The position numbers and the translations under genes are program-made. From NCBI GenBank assembly GCA_035701505.1, contig DASSSA010000049.1, forward strand, positions 1 through 41,513: 41,513 bases of DNA, written 5' to 3'. This document shows, in pieces, positions 22,937 to 29,837 of the stretch (positions within the stretch are counted from its first letter, which is position 1; every line of letters starts with the position of its first letter). The DNA is from AC-69 sp035701505. GTDB lineage: Bacteria > Actinomycetota > UBA4738 > HRBIN12. The notes under the pieces were generated by a model. That model saw nothing but the letters and a program-made list of their open reading frames with translations, was not told the DNA's origin and searched no databases.

Positions 22937-24037
22937 ATGGTGAACGACGAGGCGTACCTCGAGCGGGCCCTGGGGCTCGCTGAGAGGGGGCGGGGGCTCA
23001 CCTCGCCCAACCCGCTGGTCGGTGCCGTGCTCGTGGCCGAGGGCCGCATCCGGGGCGAGGGGTTCCACGAGGGCCCTGGCCGGCCCCACGCCGAGATCGT
23101 GGCCCTGGAGGAGGCGGGCGACGACGCGCGGGGGGCCACGTTGTACACGACGCTAGAGCCGTGCGATCACTTCGGCCGGACCCCACCGTGTGCCCGGGCC
23201 ATCGCCCGCGCTGGCGTGGCCCGCGTCGTCTCCGCCATGGCCGACCCCAACCCGTTCGTGGACGGACGGGGGTTCGCCGCGCTCGAAGCGGCAGGCATCG
23301 AGGTCCGGACCGGCGTCCTCGGTCACGAGGCGACGCGGCTGAACGAGGCCTACGTGAAGCACGTTCGCACCGGCCTTCCCTTCGTCACCTGGAAGATGGC
23401 CGCGAGCCTGGACGGCAAGGTCGCCTCCCGCGACGGGACGTCACGGTGGATCACCGGCGAGGCGGCCCGTGCCGATGTCCATCGGCTCCGGGCCGCCGCC
23501 GACGCGATCCTGGTCGGAGCGGGGACGGCGCTCGTGGACGATCCCTCGCTCACAGTCAGGGACCCCGGATACCGAGGGCGTCCCCCCCTCCGGGTCCTGG
23601 TGGACGCCCGAGGACGGGTCCCGGAGAGTGGCGATCTGTTCGACGCGACCGCGCCGACCATGGTGGCCACCACCAGCCTGACTCCCCGGGAGCGCACGGA
23701 AGCATGGCGGGCCCGGGGAGCTGAGGTCCTCGAGTACGAGCCCGAGGACGGGGGGGTCCCCCTCCCACAACTCCTTTCGGACCTCGGCAAGCGGGACGTA
23801 CAAAGCGTGCTCCTCGAGGGGGGCCCCACGCTCGCGTGGTCCATGGTCGAGGATCGCGCCGTGGACAAGGTCGTGGTGTACCTCGCCCCCAGGCTCATCG
23901 GGGGCCAGGACGCGCCGGGCGTCCTGGGAGGGCGGGGGTTCGCCCCCATCGGCCAGGCCATGCAGCTTTCCATCGCGTCCTTCGACCGCGTGGGGGAGGA
24001 CCTGAGGGTGGAGGCCCATGTTCACCGGGATCGTTGA
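22937..24037 (+). CDS. ribD: Bifunctional diaminohydroxyphosphoribosylaminopyrimidine deaminase / reductase
   Basis: 366 residues. The N-terminal deaminase (1-145) has zinc ligands H51 (HAE, E53 general acid), C76 and C85 (PCDHFGRTPPC). The C-terminal reductase (about 150-366) has KMAASLDGKVA, WITGEAARADVHRLRA, DAILVGAGT and LLEGGPTLAWSM. Start ATG 22937; GTG 22940 gives a better distance to AGAAAGG and cannot be excluded. First gene after the FMN riboswitch; overlaps ribE by 20 nt. Confidence 0.96.
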   Translation: MVNDEAYLERALGLAERGRGLTSPNPLVGAVLVAEGRIRGEGFHEGPGRPHAEIVALEEAGDDARGATLYTTLEPCDHFGRTPPCARAIARAGVARVVSAMADPNPFVDGRGFAALEAAGIEVRTGVLGHEATRLNEAYVKHVRTGLPFVTWKMAASLDGKVASRDGTSRWITGEAARADVHRLRAAADAILVGAGTALVDDPSLTVRDPGYRGRPPLRVLVDARGRVPESGDLFDATAPTMVATTSLTPRERTEAWRARGAEVLEYEPEDGGVPLPQLLSDLGKRDVQSVLLEGGPTLAWSMVEDRAVDKVVVYLAPRLIGGQDAPGVLGGRGFAPIGQAMQLSIASFDRVGEDLRVEAHVHRDR

Positions 24038-24617
24038 GGAACTCGGCGCGGTCGTGGAACGTGCGCCGGATCGGATCACCGTCTCCTGTCGTAGCGTGCT
24101 GGCCGATACGGACGTCGGCTCGTCGATCGCCGTGAACGGCGTGTGCCTGACCGTCATCGAGCGCGGCCCCGGCCAGCTCGGGTTCGACCTGTCGGAGGAG
24201 ACCCTGCGGCGGACCAGCCTTGCCGGCCTCTCCACGGGGGGTCCGGTGAACCTTGAGCGGCCGTGTACCCTCACCACCCGGTTGGGAGGCCACCTGGTGC
24301 AGGGCCACGTCGACGGGGTGGGGGAGGTCGTCGGCGTCGAAGCCGAGCCAGCCGGAGGGGCATGGATGACCATCCGCCCACCTGCAGAACTCATGCGGTA
24401 CCTCGTGGACAAGGGATCGGTGTCGGTGGACGGCGTCTCGCTCACCGTGGCCGGCGTGGATGGCGATGCGTTCTCCGTCGCCCTGATCCCCCATACGCTC
24501 GCGGCGACGACGCTCGGCACGAGTGGGATCGGCGCCGCCGTGAACCTGGAGGTGGACATCCTGGCGAAGTACGTGGAGCGACTCCTCACATCGACGGGAG
24601 AAAGGGCGCCAGCGTGA
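24018..24617 (+). CDS. ribE: Riboflavin synthase alpha chain
   Basis: 199 residues made of two similar beta-barrels: MFTGIVEELG, VNGVCLTVIE and GHLVQGHVDGVGEV in the first half; DKGSVSVDGVSLTVAGV in the second. It dismutates two 6,7-dimethyl-8-ribityllumazines into riboflavin. Start inside the ribD 3' end; its stop overlaps the ribBA start (GTGA). Confidence 0.96.
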   Translation: MFTGIVEELGAVVERAPDRITVSCRSVLADTDVGSSIAVNGVCLTVIERGPGQLGFDLSEETLRRTSLAGLSTGGPVNLERPCTLTTRLGGHLVQGHVDGVGEVVGVEAEPAGGAWMTIRPPAELMRYLVDKGSVSVDGVSLTVAGVDGDAFSVALIPHTLAATTLGTSGIGAAVNLEVDILAKYVERLLTSTGERAPA

Positions 24618-25879
24618 GCCGAACGCAACCCGTGGTGGACCGTTCCCTGTTCTCGACCATCGAGGAGGCATTGGAGGACATCCGGGCCGGCGGGATGGTG
24701 ATCGTGGTGGACGACGCCGATCGGGAGAACGAGGGCGACTTCGTCATGGCAGCCGAAAAGGTCACGCCCGAGGCGGTGAACTTCATGGCCACCCACGGGC
24801 GGGGCATCGTGTGCGCGCCGTGCACGGAGGAGCGACTGGACCAACTCCGCATCCCTCTCATGGCCGTGAAGAACAGCGAGAGCCACGGGACGGCCTTCGC
24901 CGTTTCGATCGATGCGAGAGCCGGCACGACGACCGGCACGAGCGCCTACGACCGGGCCGTCACCGTCCGGGCGTTGGCCGACCCCTCCACGAGGCACGAG
25001 GACCTCCGGATGCCGGGCCATGTGTTTCCGCTTCGGGCTCGCGAGGGGGGTGTGCTGGTCCGGGCGGGTCACACCGAGGCGACGGTGGATCTGGCCCTCC
25101 TTGCTGGTCTGGCCCCCGCCGGGATGCTGTGCGAGGTCCTGCACCCGGATGGAACGATGGCCCGGCTCCCCGAGCTCCAGCGGGTGGCCCGGATCCACAG
25201 CCTGAGGCTCATCTCGATCGCCGATCTCATCCGGTACCGCAGGGAACGGGAGCTGCTCGTCCGGCGGGCCGCCGAGGCCCTGATCCCCACGGACCACGGC
25301 GAGTTCCGCGCCTACGCCTACGAGAGCACGCTGGACGGCCGGGTCCATGTCGCCCTGGTGAAGGGGGAGATGGGGGACGGCGAGAGGGTCCTGGTGCGAG
25401 TCCATTCGGAGTGCCTGACCGGCGACGTGTTCGGGTCGCGGCGATGCGACTGCGGCGAGCAACTGGATGGGGCTCTGGACGCCATCGCGGCGGAGGGCCG
25501 GGGCGTGCTGTTGTACGTCCGGGGACACGAGGGTCGGGCCATCGGCATCACGCACAAGCTCCGGGCCTACCGGCTCCAGGAGCAGGGGCTGGACACCGTG
25601 GAGGCGAACGAGGAGCTCGGGTTCGCCCCCGACCCGCGTGACTACGGGATTGGGGCGCAGATCCTGGGAGACCTTGGGATTCGGTCGATGCGCCTGCTGA
25701 CCAACAACCCTGCCAAGCGCGCCGGTCTCGAGGGGGGCGGGCTCTCGATCGTGGAGCGGGTCCCGCTGCAGACCCGTCCACGGGCTGAGAACATCGGCTA
25801 CCTGAGGGCAAAGCGGGAGAAGCTGGGCCATCTGCTCGACCAGCTGGATCCCGACGTGATCTCGCTGGAGGAGCGATGA
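24614..25879 (+). CDS. ribBA: Bifunctional 3,4-dihydroxy-2-butanone 4-phosphate synthase / GTP cyclohydrolase II
   Basis: 421 residues. The RibB half (about 1-205) has DDADRENEGDFV (acidic metal site), THGRGIVC and HTEATVDLALL. The RibA half (about 210-421) has VRVHSECLTGDVFGSRRCDC (three zinc cysteines), RGHEGRAIGI and LLTNNPAKRAGLEG. The usual GHEGRG is GHEGRA, a small change. It supplies both riboflavin precursors. GTG 24614 overlaps the ribE stop, and ribH overlaps its end (ATGA). Confidence 0.96.
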   Translation: MSRTQPVVDRSLFSTIEEALEDIRAGGMVIVVDDADRENEGDFVMAAEKVTPEAVNFMATHGRGIVCAPCTEERLDQLRIPLMAVKNSESHGTAFAVSIDARAGTTTGTSAYDRAVTVRALADPSTRHEDLRMPGHVFPLRAREGGVLVRAGHTEATVDLALLAGLAPAGMLCEVLHPDGTMARLPELQRVARIHSLRLISIADLIRYRRERELLVRRAAEALIPTDHGEFRAYAYESTLDGRVHVALVKGEMGDGERVLVRVHSECLTGDVFGSRRCDCGEQLDGALDAIAAEGRGVLLYVRGHEGRAIGITHKLRAYRLQEQGLDTVEANEELGFAPDPRDYGIGAQILGDLGIRSMRLLTNNPAKRAGLEGGGLSIVERVPLQTRPRAENIGYLRAKREKLGHLLDQLDPDVISLEER

Positions 25880-26367
25880 GGGAGCTCCGGGGAGACTTCG
25901 CCGCTCGTGGACGCCGGTTCGCCGTCGCCGCGGCCCGGTTCAACGAGCTGGTGGTGGGCAAGCTGGTCGAAGGAGCGGTGACGTGCCTCGAGGCCCACGG
26001 AGTGGCCGAGGATGACCTCGACATCGCCTGGGTCCCCGGCGCGTTCGAGCTGCCGCTCGCGGCTCGGATGCTCGCCGCGACCGGCACCTACGACGCGGTC
26101 CTCTGCCTGGGTGCGGTCATCCGGGGTGAGACGGCGCACTTCGACCATGTAGCCGGCCAGGCCGCGGCGGGCATCCGTGAGGCGGCCGAAGCCACAGGCG
26201 TGCCGGTGATCTTCGGCGTCCTCACGACCGACACGCTTCAACAGGCCATGGACCGGGCGGGGGGAAAGTACGGCAACAAGGGATGGGACGCGGCGATGGC
26301 CGCGATGGAGATGGCCTCGCTCCTGGAGCAAGTGCCGAAGGACGCCGATCGAGGGGGCCGACCGTGA
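25876..26367 (+). CDS. ribH: 6,7-dimethyl-8-ribityllumazine synthase
   Basis: 163 residues. Signature elements are ARFNELVVGKLVEGA (about 20-34), VPGAFELPLAARM (about 53-65), GAVIRGETAHFDHVA with the catalytic His (about 78-92) and FGVLTTDTLQQAMDRAGG (about 115-132). It condenses the RibB and RibD products in an icosahedral or pentameric shell. Its stop overlaps the following cupin start (GTGA). Confidence 0.96.
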   Translation: MRELRGDFAARGRRFAVAAARFNELVVGKLVEGAVTCLEAHGVAEDDLDIAWVPGAFELPLAARMLAATGTYDAVLCLGAVIRGETAHFDHVAGQAAAGIREAAEATGVPVIFGVLTTDTLQQAMDRAGGKYGNKGWDAAMAAMEMASLLEQVPKDADRGGRP

Positions 26368-26714
26368 TCATCGACAAGCCGTGGGGCAAGGTCGTGACCT
26401 ACGCGCTGAACCAGCCATCCTCGGTGCGCGTGATCACGGTGGAGCCGGGGCAGGAGACGAGCGTGCACTACCACCAGATGCGCGACGAGATGTGGGTGGT
26501 CCTCGATCCCGGCCTGACCCTCCAGATCGGCAACCGCGTCGTCGAAGCCAAGCCGGGTGATGAGTTCATGGTGGCGGCCGAGACCACCCATCGCATCGCC
26601 AACGGCAACGACGCCAAGGGCCGGGTGCTGGAGATCGCCTACGGCTACACCGACGAGTCTGACACCCAGCGCCTGGAGGACGCCTACGGCAGGCCCCTGG
26701 AACCCGACTGGTGA
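26364..26714 (+). CDS. Small cupin, phosphomannose isomerase type II-like
   Basis: 116 residues. Single cupin barrel with candidate metal ligands H35, H37 (SVHYHQMRDE), E42 and H76 (TTHRIAN). The opening KPWGKVVTYALN and the GDEFMVAAETTHRIANG segment resemble the C-terminal cupin of ManC/AlgA-type mannose-6-phosphate isomerases, here free-standing without the nucleotidyltransferase. Start GTG 26364 overlaps the ribH stop, so it is the last cistron of the riboswitch-controlled operon. A sugar-phosphate isomerase role is possible, but any link to riboflavin is unproven. Confidence 0.8.
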   Translation: MIIDKPWGKVVTYALNQPSSVRVITVEPGQETSVHYHQMRDEMWVVLDPGLTLQIGNRVVEAKPGDEFMVAAETTHRIANGNDAKGRVLEIAYGYTDESDTQRLEDAYGRPLEPDW

Positions 26715-26731
26715 GGGGGCCTGGGATCGCA

Positions 26732-26760
26732 TTGTCCGGCGCGTGACCCCGTGCTACATT
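26732..26760 (+). promoter_or_regulatory. Promoter of the cold-shock gene
   Basis: TTGTCC (26732-26737), 17-nt spacer, TACATT (26755-26760), then about 28 nt of leader to the TTG start with AGGAGG. Good sigma-A-like geometry. Confidence 0.6.
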
Positions 26761-26788
26761 CGCGCGGTTTCACGGACAGGAGGTTGGG

Positions 26789-26995
26789 TTGGCCACGCAG
26801 GGAACCGTCAAGTGGTTCAGTAACGAGAAGGGGTACGGATTCATCTCTCGCGCCGACGGGGAGGACGTGTTCGTCCACTTCAGCGCGATTCAGGGCGAGG
26901 GGTTCAAGACCCTCACCGAGGGCCAAGAGGTCGAGTTCGACATCGTGGACGGCCCCAAGGGCCAGCAGGCGGCCAACGTCCGGCCGGTGGGCTGA
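26789..26995 (+). CDS. cspA: Cold-shock domain protein (CspA family)
   Basis: 68 residues, a single cold-shock OB fold with RNP1 KGYGFI (14-19) and RNP2 VFVHF (27-31), starting at TTG 26789 (MATQGTVKWFSNEKG). AGGAGG at 26778-26783 lies 5 nt upstream. It binds single-stranded RNA and acts as an RNA chaperone. It is monocistronic, with its own promoter before and the infC promoter after it. Confidence 0.96.
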   Translation: MATQGTVKWFSNEKGYGFISRADGEDVFVHFSAIQGEGFKTLTEGQEVEFDIVDGPKGQQAANVRPVG

Positions 26996-27010
26996 TCGCC
27001 CTCCGGACCG

Positions 27011-27039
27011 TCGACAGTGTCAGTACCTATCCCTATACT
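27011..27039 (+). promoter_or_regulatory. Promoter of the infC-rpmI-rplT operon
   Basis: TCGACA (27011-27016, five of six -35 consensus bases), 17-nt spacer, TATACT (27034-27039). Best promoter in the window; it leaves a leader of roughly 70 nt before infC. Confidence 0.7.
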
Positions 27040-27066
27040 CGGCGAGAAGGTTCAGCGTGCTCCAGC

Positions 27067-27096
27067 AAGGCACCGGCGGCCAGTCGGTGCCTTCGT
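27067..27096 (+). terminator. Attenuator-like hairpin in the infC leader
   Basis: AAGGCACC (27067-27074) pairs perfectly with GGTGCCTT (27086-27093) around an 11-nt loop, followed by CGTTTC. It sits between the infC promoter and its ribosome site, so it could be a weak intrinsic terminator or a leader-control element. The U-run is short, which makes plain termination uncertain. Confidence 0.5.
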
Positions 27097-27117
27097 TTCA
27101 GTAGGAGGTGATGCGGG

Positions 27118-27726
27118 GTCTCGACTGATCCGCGCATAAACGACAGGATCCGGTCTCCACAGGTCCGCCTGGTGGGGCCCGACGGCGCGCAGGTCGGGAT
27201 CGTCTCGACCCAGGACGCGCTCCGCCAAGCCCAGGAGCAGGATCTCGATCTGGTCGAGGTGGCGCCGCAGGCCACCCCTCCGGTGGCAAGGATCATGGAC
27301 TACGGCAAGTACAAGTACGAGCGGGACATCCGGATGAAGGAAGCCCGCAAGAAGCAGGCCAGGGTCGAGGTCAAGGAGATCAAGTTCCGGCCCAAGATCG
27401 ATCCTCACGACTACGCCACCAAGAAGGGGCACGTCGAGCGGTTCCTGCGGGCGGGCGCGAGGGTCAAGGTGACCATCATGTTCCGGGGCCGCGAGATGGC
27501 GCACACCGAGCTGGGCCGTCGGATCCTGGACCGGCTCGTGAGTGACCTCGAGGGGTTGGCGGTGGTGGAGGCCGTGCCCAAGCAGGATGGCCGGAACATG
27601 GTGATGGTGATCGCGCCGACCAAGAAGCAGGTCGCGGCGGCCCGGGCAGAGCAGCCCCGGCCCAGGGAACCGAAGCCCGAGCCTGCGAAGGCAGAGCCAG
27701 CCGCGACCACGATGGAACAGGGATAG
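27118..27726 (+). CDS. infC: Translation initiation factor IF-3 with a non-canonical GTC start
   Basis: 202 residues. The N-domain (STDPRINDRIRSPQVRLVG, DLDLVEVAP, PPVARIMDYGKYKYE) and C-domain (KEIKFRPKIDPHDYATKKGH, VKVTIMFRGREMAH) are both complete, with a Pro/Ala tail. No ATG/GTG/TTG precedes the conserved N-terminus: the frame closes at TGA 27109, and GTG 27172 lies inside the conserved GPDG segment. The strong SD AGGAGG (27103-27108) is 9 nt before GTC 27118, which stands where other actinobacterial IF-3 genes appear to begin with Ile-Ser-Thr-type codons. IF-3 rejects non-canonical starts, so this would be autoregulatory, as with AUU in E. coli. Confidence 0.88.
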   Translation, partial: VSTDPRINDRIRSPQVRLVGPDGAQVGIVSTQDALRQAQEQDLDLVEVAPQATPPVARIMDYGKYKYERDIRMKEARKKQARVEVKEIKFRPKIDPHDYATKKGHVERFLRAGARVKVTIMFRGREMAHTELGRRILDRLVSDLEGLAVVEAVPKQDGRNMVMVIAPTKKQVAAARAEQPRPREPKPEPAKAEPAATTMEQG

Positions 27727-27729
27727 GAC

Positions 27730-27921
27730 ATGCCGAAGATGAAGACGCACCGCGGTGCGGCCAAGCGGTTCCGGATCACCCGGACGGGAAAGGTCATCCA
27801 CCGCAAGGCGACCGGCAACCACATGCTGACGAAGAAGACGGGGAGCCGGCGTCGGCGGGTGGAAGGGATGTCCGAGGTCGAGGCGGAGCGTCGGACCGTC
27901 CGCCGTCTGCTGGGAGCCTGA
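27730..27921 (+). CDS. rpmI: 50S ribosomal protein L35
   Basis: 63 residues, strongly basic. MPKMKTHRGAAKRFRITRTGKV and HMLTKKTGSRRRR are diagnostic of bL35. Three nt after infC; four nt before rplT. Confidence 0.97.
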   Translation: MPKMKTHRGAAKRFRITRTGKVIHRKATGNHMLTKKTGSRRRRVEGMSEVEAERRTVRRLLGA

Positions 27922-27925
27922 GTCC

Positions 27926-28306
27926 ATGGCCAGGGTGAAGCGTGCCGTTCATGCCAGGAAGAAGCGCCGTGAGATCCTGGAGCAGGCCAAGGGTTACTAC
28001 GGTGCGCGTCACCGCAGGATGCGGATGGCCAAGGAACAGCTCCTGCATTCCGGGGTCTACGCCTACCGCGACCGTCGTGACCGCAAGGGCCAGTTCCGCC
28101 GGCTGTGGATCACCCGGATCGGTGCGGGAGCCCGCCAGAACGGCCTGTCCTACTCGCAGCTCATGAACGGCCTGTCCCGGGCCGGCGTCGAGCTCGACCG
28201 CAAGGTCCTTGCGGACCTCGCCGTGAACGACCCCACGTCGTTCGCCGCCCTCGTCGAGGCGGCCCGGCAGTCGCTCGGGCGTGAGCCCGGCGTCGCGGGC
28301 GGATAG
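27926..28306 (+). CDS. rplT: 50S ribosomal protein L20
   Basis: 126 residues. Extended basic N-terminus ARVKRAVHARKKRREILEQAKGYYGARHRRMRMAKEQ, then RDRRDRKGQFRRLWITRIGAGAR and LSYSQLMNGL, typical of bL20, an early 23S assembly protein. In several bacteria L20 also represses this operon through its leader; the infC leader hairpin could serve that here, but I see no clear L20 site. Confidence 0.97.
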   Translation: MARVKRAVHARKKRREILEQAKGYYGARHRRMRMAKEQLLHSGVYAYRDRRDRKGQFRRLWITRIGAGARQNGLSYSQLMNGLSRAGVELDRKVLADLAVNDPTSFAALVEAARQSLGREPGVAGG

Positions 28307-28318
28307 CCGGCCTGACCC

Positions 28319-28324
28319 TAGAAT
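28319..28324 (+). promoter_or_regulatory. Candidate -10 box for the methyltransferase-kinase fusion gene
   Basis: TAGAAT at 28319-28324, 37 nt before the ATG; the leader contains AGGGGGA as ribosome site. No clear -35. Confidence 0.45.
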
Positions 28325-28361
28325 CCCCCGACGGAACCGGCTGAGGCCGACCAGGGGGACC

Positions 28362-29825
28362 ATGATCACGTCGCTCAAGAACCCGAAGGTCGCCGCGGCC
28401 GTCAGGCTGAAGAAGCGCGCGTTCCGCGAGGCCGACCGGCGGTTCCTAGTCGAAGGGCCCCAGGGCGTGCGTGAGGCGCTCACCTCGGGGGCAGTCGTGG
28501 ATGTCCTTTTTCATGGTGGCTCCTCGGACGACCTGGTCGAGGCGGCCCGGCTGGCGGGGGTTGAGACCATCAACGTGAGCGAGGAGGTCATGGCCAAGCT
28601 GACCTCCACGGTCACGCCGCAGGGAGTCGTGGCCGTCGTCCGGTTCGTCAACAGGGGACTGCAGGGGCTTCCAGCGGAGCCGGCATGCGTCGTCGTCCTT
28701 CATTCGGTCCGCGACCCCGGCAACGCCGGAACCGTGATGCGATCCGCCGACGCCGCAGGGGCAGACGCGGTGGTGTTCTCCGCGACCTCGGTGGACGTCT
28801 ACAACCCGAAGACGGTGCGAGCGTCCGCCGGCTCGCTGTTCCACCTCCCGGTGGCGCGGGCCCCGGACACGGCTCAGGCCCTCGAGGTCCTGCGATCACG
28901 GGGCTGCCGGGTCTACGCCATGGACGCCGGGGGGGCTGAGGACCTGTACGGGCTCGACCTCACCCTTCCCACCACGTTCCTGTTCGGTAACGAGGCGTGG
29001 GGGCTTCCGCCGGAGGTGGCGTCCCTGGCCGACGCCACCGTTCGCGTTCCCATCCGCGGGCGGGCGGAGTCCCTGAATCTCGCAGCCGCCGCCACCGTGT
29101 GCCTGTTCGAGTGGGCTCGCCAGCTCCGGGAGGGACGGCGCGTGGTGCTCGAGTCGGTCATCGCCTCGGCGGCGCACGACATCCGCTCGCCGCTCACCGC
29201 CATGAAGGGGTTCGGGTACGCCCTCGCCACCCGATGGGACCAGATGGCGGAGGAGCAACGGACGCTGATGCTTCAGGGCATCGTCTACGACACGGATCGG
29301 CTGAACATGATCGTCCGCCAGCTGGTGGACGCCGCACGGGTGGCGGTGGGGGCGCTGGAGCTGTTCCCCGAGCGCGTGGACGTGCGCGCGCTGGTGGAGA
29401 ACGTGGCCCGATCCGCGGCGCGTGATCCCGATCGTCCGCCGGTCGTCTGGGAGGGCCAAGACCGACCCGTCGCCTTCCTCGACCCCGATCGGTTGCAGCT
29501 GGTCTTGGAGGCATTCGTCGAGGCGGAGCTGTGGTGGGCGGGGGACGGTCCCATCCGCGTCACCGCTCGCAGGACCGATGGACGGCTCGAGCTGGAGGCC
29601 TTCCGGGCGGGGACCGAGCTCACCAAGGAGGCCGCGGTGGCGCTCTTCCAACCACGAGCCCCGGGCACGGGAGCCGGCAGCAAGATCGGGCTGTTCGTGG
29701 CCCACGGAGTCGCCGAGGCCCAGGGCGGCACGGTGGACGTGGAGGTAGCCGACGGAGGTCTGCGGTTCCGCCTGGACGTGCCGGCGGGGGAGCGAACGAA
29801 CGGTCCGAGCACGGGCCCTTGCTAG
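28362..29825 (+). CDS. SpoU/TrmH-family rRNA 2'-O-methyltransferase fused to a histidine-kinase-like module
   Basis: 487 residues in one open frame. Residues 1-260 are a full TrmH-type enzyme: substrate-binding N-domain (SLKNPKVAAAVRLKKRAF), motif 1 VRDPGNAGTVMRSADAAGA (N121, R127), motif 2 FGNEAWGLP (208-216) and motif 3 VPIRGRAESLNLAAAAT (229-245). Residues 261-475 are kinase-like: H-box AAHDIRSPLTAMKGF with H272, a DHp hairpin (about 262-330) and an ATPase-like end. The N-box Asn and the G1 DxG aspartate are missing; only a G2-like GTGAGSKIGL (435-443) remains, so kinase activity is doubtful. A GGGAGGG (29128-29134) 7 nt before GTG 29142 could allow separate translation of the kinase part. 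It lies between rplT and pheS, where separate methyltransferase and sensor-kinase genes occur in Streptomyces (from memory). Confidence 0.9.
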   Translation: MITSLKNPKVAAAVRLKKRAFREADRRFLVEGPQGVREALTSGAVVDVLFHGGSSDDLVEAARLAGVETINVSEEVMAKLTSTVTPQGVVAVVRFVNRGLQGLPAEPACVVVLHSVRDPGNAGTVMRSADAAGADAVVFSATSVDVYNPKTVRASAGSLFHLPVARAPDTAQALEVLRSRGCRVYAMDAGGAEDLYGLDLTLPTTFLFGNEAWGLPPEVASLADATVRVPIRGRAESLNLAAAATVCLFEWARQLREGRRVVLESVIASAAHDIRSPLTAMKGFGYALATRWDQMAEEQRTLMLQGIVYDTDRLNMIVRQLVDAARVAVGALELFPERVDVRALVENVARSAARDPDRPPVVWEGQDRPVAFLDPDRLQLVLEAFVEAELWWAGDGPIRVTARRTDGRLELEAFRAGTELTKEAAVALFQPRAPGTGAGSKIGLFVAHGVAEAQGGTVDVEVADGGLRFRLDVPAGERTNGPSTGPC

Positions 29826-29828
29826 ACT
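29823..29828 (+). promoter_or_regulatory. -10 box close to the pheS start
   Basis: TAGACT, then 9 nt, then the pheS ATG (29838). It overlaps the end of the preceding gene. Leaderless or near-leaderless transcript predicted. Confidence 0.5.
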
Positions 29829-29837
29829 CAGGCACCC

